Assembly: GCA_949295755.1 (NCBI GenBank) | Contig: CASFMG010000075.1 | Span: forward strand, 1 to 6,910 | Direction: 5' to 3' | Origin: an uncultured Christensenella sp. | GTDB taxonomy: Bacteria > Bacillota > Clostridia > Christensenellales > UBA1242 | DNA length: 6,910 bases | Shown here: positions 6,201 through 6,910 of the stretch, one piece after another | Layout of the letters: each line of letters opens with the position of its first letter | Numbering within the stretch: position 1 is the stretch's first letter | Translations under genes and position numbers: made by a program | The notes under the pieces: model-generated | The model's input: only the letters and a program-made list of their open reading frames with translations | Databases searched by the model: none | What the model was told of the DNA's origin: nothing

Positions 6201-6908
6201 TTTGTTGTAAAAGACTATTTAAACAACAACATAAATTTTTCTATCAAAAAGAAAGATTTATCGGTTCAAATTAACAAGCAAGTAATTTACAATCCAACAA
6301 GCGACCATAAACAAGAATTAGGGGTAGAAGATTTTGTTGGTATAGTTGAAGGGCAATCTGTAAACGGAACATTCAAAATGTATGAGTTAGGTTTAGATGT
6401 TGGCGTTTATAATGTTAGTGATAATCATATAATTTTTGAAAATCTTGGAATTATTGTTAATGGAATTGATATATTAAATACAAACTATAATTTAACAGGA
6501 TATTCTGGAAGTGTTAAAATTGTTGAATTTGATGTAACTTTGGTAAATTTAAAAACAGATAGTTTTGTGTACACAGGTTACGACATCTCATCGCAAATTG
6601 AATTGCAGTTTGTTGATGCAAACGGACAAGTGCAATCAATTACATCAAGTGATGATTCACTCGGGAAAATAACTATCACTGAAGGCGAAGCTAAAAATAT
6701 TGGAACATATAATGTTGCATTTGAGATATATAATTGCAATGCAGAAATAAATAATTTAACATTTACAATAACACCAAAAGAAATCAAAAATATCAATTTT
6801 AGCAAAGATAAAAAATATTCTGGCGATAGTTTTGTATATAATCCAAGTGGGCTTACAAACTTGACATCAGTGGACACATATTCAGGCGATAATATTGTAA
6901 TTAAAGGT
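3..6908 (+). CDS. Giant multi-domain surface protein (Ig-like, InlB B-repeat, YDG/MBG repeat array), partial at both ends
   Basis: The frame beginning at base 3 has 2302 sense codons without a stop, while the other five frames are closed every few dozen codons, as expected at this AT content. Start and stop both lie outside the window. In order the protein has an Ig-like module (1-77), a YDG module (95-169), unassigned beta-rich sequence (170-381), an InlB B-type repeat (382-464), a second Ig-like module (468-569) and a YDG/MBG array (577-2302). It is rich in Asn, Thr, Ser, Ile and Val and has only 9 Cys. No membrane segment, enzyme motif, signal peptide or anchor is visible. Proteins built this way are usually exported, cell-wall- or envelope-attached adhesins or stalks. 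Surface location and adhesion are inferred from module types only, and the ligand is unknown. Codon use is uniform (AGA for Arg, CAA for Gln, TGG for every Trp), with no sign of a frameshift or a transferred insert. Confidence 0.96.
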   Translation, partial: MNVQDLQSSVLTFSYVWQKQTSNGQWQDILNATSKIINVKNFADSGIYRCVVTATCKSYNNTSSYCIGQVTNNSNELRIGVDKRKLEFIDNASILISKISKVFDNTNKVPDNYLYFTNLVSGENIEIVATYSSIHVGNDIKMQFTLKPLNDNTIIENYYYTEIFGEITPYVINFDVDGTIYQIGDTSDEILIAEKYYSVNSLDKLFLQNNNMSLSAILKTSKNEVGTYTYESAQFKINVFDFSVQTKDQNFTNDFSYVLNGQFIISGQDANSISFNIIGVCEDGSNVSVANLVSFDVLSPIFEQIQGNETFNVKIIANKTGLQGQYLRAQIDLAQNYWINKLTINNSEVSIDTYVTNNQLKYLIDTSEASITIKVYVTTLRTITFDYNVEDAKELSGNIVYQTKFAVQKTIDYSIQNYGAILPNIDTVQRVGYNFEGWTTSNGTKITNSTVWLYQDETLYANWTLADFEISKYLDGVVYQDDNLTKQYNAKTNELKYEISNINTYSLNYKYTWKKGSISLTNDTNKITFKNVVDSAVYILTIRATSKTDTRLYLEKTYTFTVEITKVDIFQNYLTIDKQYDKTNQTTINDINFPFGEVVTVVGQYSGVNAYSKINLSKDVWSYTVKGTDAQTSNYNLNLNNIDPNSQILPKDVSLTISGGNLTKVYDGKVAEYSGTYISENISFDYTIKTNSANVGIYNQVSKNISIEIRRDLISNFNVTILGYFEITLKIINSLEWEGKTSVTFDGQFHSVFPKLGEMASYLTITSITYTGLLNTFTYNLVNDGSNLGVLNADTYVVTCEFEKNTNISISNIQTTLTINKKVIDVKYLESDYVYEKEYDGTKTINQELNFDIIDKLTNKSILTDEYLSKYLPNFVYEFEKVLASQNDSDYKDIIVRLNTQNNNNNNYTLNNDDIAIVKGIITKKAVSVNVNSIKVYDANKFVVNSSNISIDLASSDTLSGDISFNSIINVGTYYNLKDYDKTINLRVFNSLDAVEYDIEQNYVLEFINSSTSQEQLHNKLQITKAQINVVVSNEKEYVYTGKEVNIEYTIQTSVTMPTSQLKFRYETLSQGTVLDNGKAVQVGSYKFECYLDGVENDNFDIVLNTNDTLFDITKRPLLIKFSGSNETKTFEYVVGQNACYSSATYPQDNIFANDYTLGEGDTISWSFTTIGENARSYYIYDILQVTKEITITKNGIDYRKNYSITYSNKSQIVIEKKTIGLDAISFEETETIYDGTIKEIVANINTGFTVDGKAYILTISSKVHSLDGQFTNMQRTLPWTEESAVSIDSYEDIKYAGLYSFNISLDNYNIANSNKMFEYLINQVTLSVVLTNTDKVYDGTNIVNKNNIVVNGIIEGDNVAVSGTYEDKNVGSNKKITLSIVADGFADKYLLSSYKLPSANYNGSITQKALQFNIIDEVYTTYYTGQSTQIDIIYFNVIELVTGEQISGTINLHKTNVGNYVLNELDTEFVSFSLKILDLFNEDSTSNYSYDISSIVNSEVKILQAQIVVGISDNDIVYNGDVQLPKFTYTVYKENGEIVSSEISSVIKSQYSLMPQTQTYIDNPINAGMYKIKIYTVSSGTTPNYILVNENGELVNEYVVRDTLFTINKRQIAISIEETINFNYNGNKATYYIQNKDIIDPSSTNNNGLVKGHNIKGTLSTNDSALGSYIVNNILGEDASNTTNEVYLTVFSIPPYVDSNNDNLVIYGQTNDDLSANYEFVSLTAHIEIINLYEEFDIGPISNFEYDKQDKLANGLIKVRYIPTDTTYIFIKDETNSVFSNLLYYATDIGQPTDEVINAGKYSFAITIQDKTTIIEFNVNKRTLNLSISSNNKTYDGNSDFLGEISADNIIDGDQVAFINAVYVDETLTPMSDIGKYQVLIELSGSDCSNYQLSTDVIYGEITKRQITLSVNSSTNLVYNGQNQQVDSTLLDITGTLASGQNLSGYILLKFKDAKTYNFEIGNLNISSLKVVNNLDQDTTSNYEIIFSGEITIGALNVDIVVDEIDFTYNGNSQDIFSYLLLQNVPSEIDEEAHNAIIITYNTNNIPVDAGDYVATISSGSNNFVFVVKDYLNNNINFSIKKKDLSVQINKQVIYNPTSDHKQELGVEDFVGIVEGQSVNGTFKMYELGLDVGVYNVSDNHIIFENLGIIVNGIDILNTNYNLTGYSGSVKIVEFDVTLVNLKTDSFVYTGYDISSQIELQFVDANGQVQSITSSDDSLGKITITEGEAKNIGTYNVAFEIYNCNAEINNLTFTITPKEIKNINFSKDKKYSGDSFVYNPSGLTNLTSVDTYSGDNIVIKG
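285..509 (+). repeat. YDG-type module, degenerate, upstream of the main array (residues 95-169)
   Basis: The segment follows the YDG module plan in order. It opens with KVFDNTNK (101-108, in place of KVYDGTN), continues with SGENIEIVATYS (121-132) and then HVGNDIK (135-141, in place of NVGxxK). A Tyr-rich strand follows where NYxL is usual, and the module closes with GEITP (165-169). The YDG triad itself has become FDN, so this is a divergent copy. It directly follows an Ig-like module, the same order seen at residues 468-650. Confidence 0.7.
510..1145 (+). other. Beta-rich linker region, not firmly assigned (residues 170-381)
   Basis: No confident family match from reading alone. The first part (170-240) opens with INFDVDGTIYQIG and ends with NEVGTYTYES...FKINVF. 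This resembles a short surface-protein beta module with a VGTY turn. The middle (241-300) shows only alternating hydrophobic strands. The end (338-380) reads W...KLTINNSEVS...YLIDTSEASITIKVYV, the pattern of strand repeats that often precede InlB B-type repeats in surface proteins. The region is coding throughout, with no promoter, gap or second gene. Confidence 0.5.
1146..1394 (+). repeat. InlB B-type repeat (Listeria-Bacteroides repeat, Flg_new family), residues 382-464
   Basis: The diagnostic features are TITFDYN at the start (382-388), YGAILPNID (418-426), the GYNFEGWTT core (432-440), and LYANWT at the end (459-464). These match the family pattern of a VTFDxN strand, a YGxxLP turn, GYxFxGW and LYAxW. 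The stretch between the first strand and the YG turn is longer than usual for the family, so the whole is about 83 residues against the usual 65-75. In Listeria InlB this fold is a small beta module next to the leucine-rich repeats. Here it is a single copy between unassigned strands and an Ig-like module. Confidence 0.88.
1404..1709 (+). other. Ig-like module 2, cysteine-free (residues 468-569)
   Basis: The module parallels Ig-like module 1. It has a strand YKYTWKKG with Trp at 513, then ITFKNVVDSAVYILTI (527-542), in which DSAVY replaces the DSGIY of module 1 and Ile 539-Leu 540 stand where the earlier copy has Arg-Cys. It ends with a YTFTVEI strand (558-564). The core Trp-to-Tyr spacing is 25 residues here and 31 in module 1. 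It lacks Cys, so it cannot form an Ig disulphide. It joins the InlB-type repeat to the long YDG/MBG array. Confidence 0.6.
1731..2192 (+). repeat. Two YDG-type modules (residues 577-650 and 651-730)
   Basis: The first copy has KQYDKTNQ (579-586), FGEVVTVVGQYSG and SNYNLNL (633-639), then the linker ILPKDVSLTI. The second has the canonical KVYDGK (664-669), a SANVGIYN turn, and NFNVTILGYFEITLK. This last stretch corresponds to the common NYNVTxxNGxFxITxK ending. At about 80 residues the second copy is the shortest complete unit of the array apart from the first. Confidence 0.78.
2193..2468 (+). repeat. MBG-type module (residues 731-822)
   Basis: It opens with VTFDGQFHSVFPKL (743-756), the aromatic-Asp-Gly turn followed by a His and Pro strand that is common in MBG-type units. 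It continues through ITSITYTG, then LNADTYVVTCEF (791-802), where NADTY takes the place of the usual NAGTY. It ends with TLTINKK (816-822). One cysteine sits at residue 800. Confidence 0.68.
2469..3077 (+). repeat. Two YDG-type modules, longer than average (residues 823-925 and 926-1025)
   Basis: Copy one has EKEYDGTKTI (836-845), a long charged middle, an Asn run, then NYTLN (907-911) and IITKK. Copy two has IKVYDANKFV (934-943), TLSGDISF, an INVGTYYN turn (969-976), then QNYVLEF (1001-1007) and LQITKAQI. In copy two the Gly of YDG is Ala. Both are 100-103 residues long because of loop insertions. Confidence 0.75.
3078..3350 (+). repeat. MBG-type module (residues 1026-1116)
   Basis: The unit has EYVYTGKEVNIEYTI (1037-1051), the YTGK turn followed by a hydrophobic strand, then VQVGSYKFECYLDG (1081-1094) with the VGxY turn. 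It continues with the DNFDIVL strand and ends DITKRPLLI. The order and spacing fit an MBG unit well. Cys 1090 is isolated and so is unlikely to pair within the module. Confidence 0.74.
3351..3974 (+). repeat. Two divergent YDG/MBG modules (residues 1117-1217 and 1218-1324)
   Basis: The first has KTFEYVVGQNA at the opening turn, TLGEGDTISWSF (1157-1168), and NYSITYSNKSQIVIEKK (1202-1218), which matches the usual closing strands and linker. Its YDG triad is not recognisable. The second has ETIYDGTIKE (1231-1240), a clear YDG turn, but its later half has YAGLYSFNISLDNYNI (1297-1312), the AGxY plus NY arrangement of MBG units. They are kept as one entry because subtype cannot be settled by eye. 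Confidence 0.62.
3975..4229 (+). repeat. Canonical YDG module (residues 1325-1409)
   Basis: This is the best-preserved unit of the window and shows every landmark in order. It has DKVYDGTN (1335-1342), GIIEGDNVAVSGTYED (1353-1368), KNVGSNKKITLS (1369-1380), SSYKL, then SANYNGSITQKAL (1399-1411). It can serve as the reference for aligning the diverged units. It is 85 residues long, about the usual family length. Confidence 0.88.
4230..4832 (+). repeat. Two MBG-type modules (residues 1410-1505 and 1506-1610)
   Basis: Unit one has YYTGQSTQIDI (1423-1433), TNVGNYVLNEL and SNYSYDI (1487-1493), then the linker VKILQAQI. Unit two has DIVYNGDVQLPKFTY (1516-1530), NAGMYKIKIYT (1567-1577), PNYILVN and LFTINKRQI. 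Both show the Y-[TN]-G opening turn, the VG/AG-x-Y central turn and the NY strand expected of MBG units. Confidence 0.76.
4833..5198 (+). repeat. Atypically long YDG/MBG-like module (residues 1611-1732)
   Basis: At 122 residues this is the longest unit of the array. It opens with FNYNGNKATYYI (1623-1634), has KGHNIKGTLST and ALGSYIVNN (1666-1674), and ends with ANYEFVSLTAHIEII (1717-1731). Extra sequence rich in Asn, Asp and Ser lies around 1680-1710. The linker lacks the Lys-Arg pair seen in neighbouring units. It may be a single unit with a large loop or a partial fusion of two. Confidence 0.58.
5199..5468 (+). repeat. MBG-type module (residues 1733-1822)
   Basis: The opening turn is FEYDKQDK (1745-1752), without the Gly. 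A RYIPTDTTYIF strand follows, then a clear INAGKYSFAITI (1798-1809) and the closing IEFNVNKRTLNL with a well-kept linker. The NY strand is missing. The AGKY turn makes MBG more likely than YDG. Confidence 0.6.
5469..5717 (+). repeat. YDG module (residues 1823-1905)
   Basis: All landmarks are visible: NKTYDGNSDF (1833-1842), NIIDGDQVAFINAVYVD (1850-1866), DIGKYQVLIELSG (1874-1886), SNYQLS (1890-1895) and GEITKRQITL (1901-1910). After residues 1325-1409 it is the best-preserved YDG copy. It contains the lone Cys 1889 just before the NY strand. Confidence 0.84.
5718..6254 (+). repeat. Two MBG-type modules (residues 1906-1995 and 1996-2084)
   Basis: Unit one has NLVYNGQNQQVD (1917-1928), SGQNLSGYILLKF, a TYNFEIGNL strand, then SNYEIIFSGEITIG (1982-1995). 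Unit two has DFTYNGNSQDIF (2007-2018), PVDAGDYVATISS (2048-2060), then INFSIKKKDL. The YNG opening is the same in both. The AGDY turn is kept only in the second, and in the first the Tyr-containing strand TYNFEI replaces it. Confidence 0.74.
6255..6527 (+). repeat. YDG-like module (residues 2085-2175)
   Basis: The opening turn is VIYNPTSDH (2094-2102), a diverged form of the YDG turn. It is followed by GIVEGQSVNGTF (2113-2124), ELGLDVGVYNVSD (2128-2140), then TNYNLTGYSGSVKIVEF (2160-2176). The EGQ, DVGxY and NYNL landmarks are in the YDG order, so it is grouped with that type despite the altered triad. Confidence 0.66.
6528..6779 (+). repeat. MBG-type module (residues 2176-2259)
   Basis: The unit has DSFVYTGYDISSQIEL (2186-2201), the YTG turn and strand, then KNIGTYNVAFEIYN (2231-2244) with the IGTYNV turn. 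It ends with LTFTITPKEI (2252-2261), a textbook ITPKxI linker. It is 84 residues long. Cys 2245 is isolated. Confidence 0.76.
6780..6908 (+). repeat. Start of a further module, cut by the window edge (residues 2260-2302)
   Basis: KDKKYSGDSFVYN (2268-2280) is another opening turn with YSG in place of YDG. YSGDNIVIKG (2293-2302) follows where YDG units carry GDxVxV. The unit continues beyond the window, so the array is longer than seen here. Confidence 0.65.
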
Positions 6909-6910
6909 TA

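Larger units (their letters stand above)
1731..6908 (+). repeat. Tandem YDG/MBG module array, about 18 units, runs off the right edge
   Basis: From residue 577 the protein is an unbroken series of modules of 80-122 residues, averaging about 95. Each opens with a Y-[DNT]-G-like turn, has a central VG/AG-x-Y turn in many copies, and closes with an xNYxL-type strand followed by a linker strand. Linkers close at residues 650, 730, 822, 925, 1025, 1116, 1217, 1324, 1409, 1505, 1610, 1732, 1822, 1905, 1995, 2084, 2175 and 2259. The clearest linkers read ITKRPL, INKRQI, VNKRTL, ITKRQI and ITPKEI. YDG and MBG are known families of repeated domains in large exported bacterial proteins. A stalk-like role is inferred. 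Confidence 0.85.

Noticed and set aside
6578..6877. 99-codon open frame on the minus strand
   Set aside because: It lies fully antisense to the MBG unit and the next module. The + frame shows conserved YTG, IGTYNV and ITPK landmarks there, and the minus product has no recognisable domain.
3..6908. Mycoplasma-type recoding of TGA as Trp
   Set aside because: All Trp codons in the frame are TGG and no TGA is in frame across 2302 codons, so the standard bacterial code explains the sequence.
1731..6908. CRISPR array or DNA tandem repeat
   Set aside because: Periodicity is at protein level with strongly diverged DNA. No identical direct repeats with regular spacers were seen.
3..6908. Internal promoters, terminators or a second cistron
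   Set aside because: TATAAT-like strings are frequent by chance at this AT content, there is no intergenic gap, and no strong GC-rich hairpin followed by a T run was noticed.

Overview
The window lies entirely inside one very large gene on the + strand. The frame that starts at position 3 is open for 2302 codons (3 to 6908). It has no in-frame stop and no visible start or end, so this is an internal fragment of a protein much longer than 2300 residues. The translation is a string of small beta-rich modules typical of giant bacterial cell-surface proteins. No second gene, RNA gene, mobile element, CRISPR array, promoter or terminator is supported.

Layout, where residue n lies at bases 3n to 3n+2. 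Residues 1-77 are an Ig-like module with a W...DSGxYxC signature. Residues 95-169 are a degenerate YDG module. Residues 170-381 are less easily assigned beta-rich sequence. Residues 382-464 are one InlB B-type (Listeria-Bacteroides) repeat with GYxFxGW and LYAxW hallmarks. Residues 468-569 are a second Ig-like module without the cysteines. From residue 577 to the right edge there is an uninterrupted array of about 18 modules of roughly 80-122 residues. They mix YDG type (KVYDGT...GD...NVG...NY) and MBG type (VYNG or YTG...AGxY...NY), joined by a recurring strand-linker of the kind ITKRxI.

The modules would form a long beta-sandwich stalk projecting from the cell, as in large adhesins. The ends that would prove export and anchoring (signal peptide; LPXTG, SLH or other anchor) lie outside the window. 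The ligand and exact role cannot be read from what is here.

The sequence is strongly AT-rich (about 27% G+C by eye). Arginine is almost always AGA, and glutamine is almost always CAA. All 11 tryptophans are TGG and no TGA is in frame, so nothing suggests the Mycoplasma code. An AT-rich bacterium fits, perhaps a Bacillota lineage given the InlB-type repeat, but that assignment is weak. Module copies are strongly diverged at both protein and DNA level, which points to an old array rather than recent tandem expansion.
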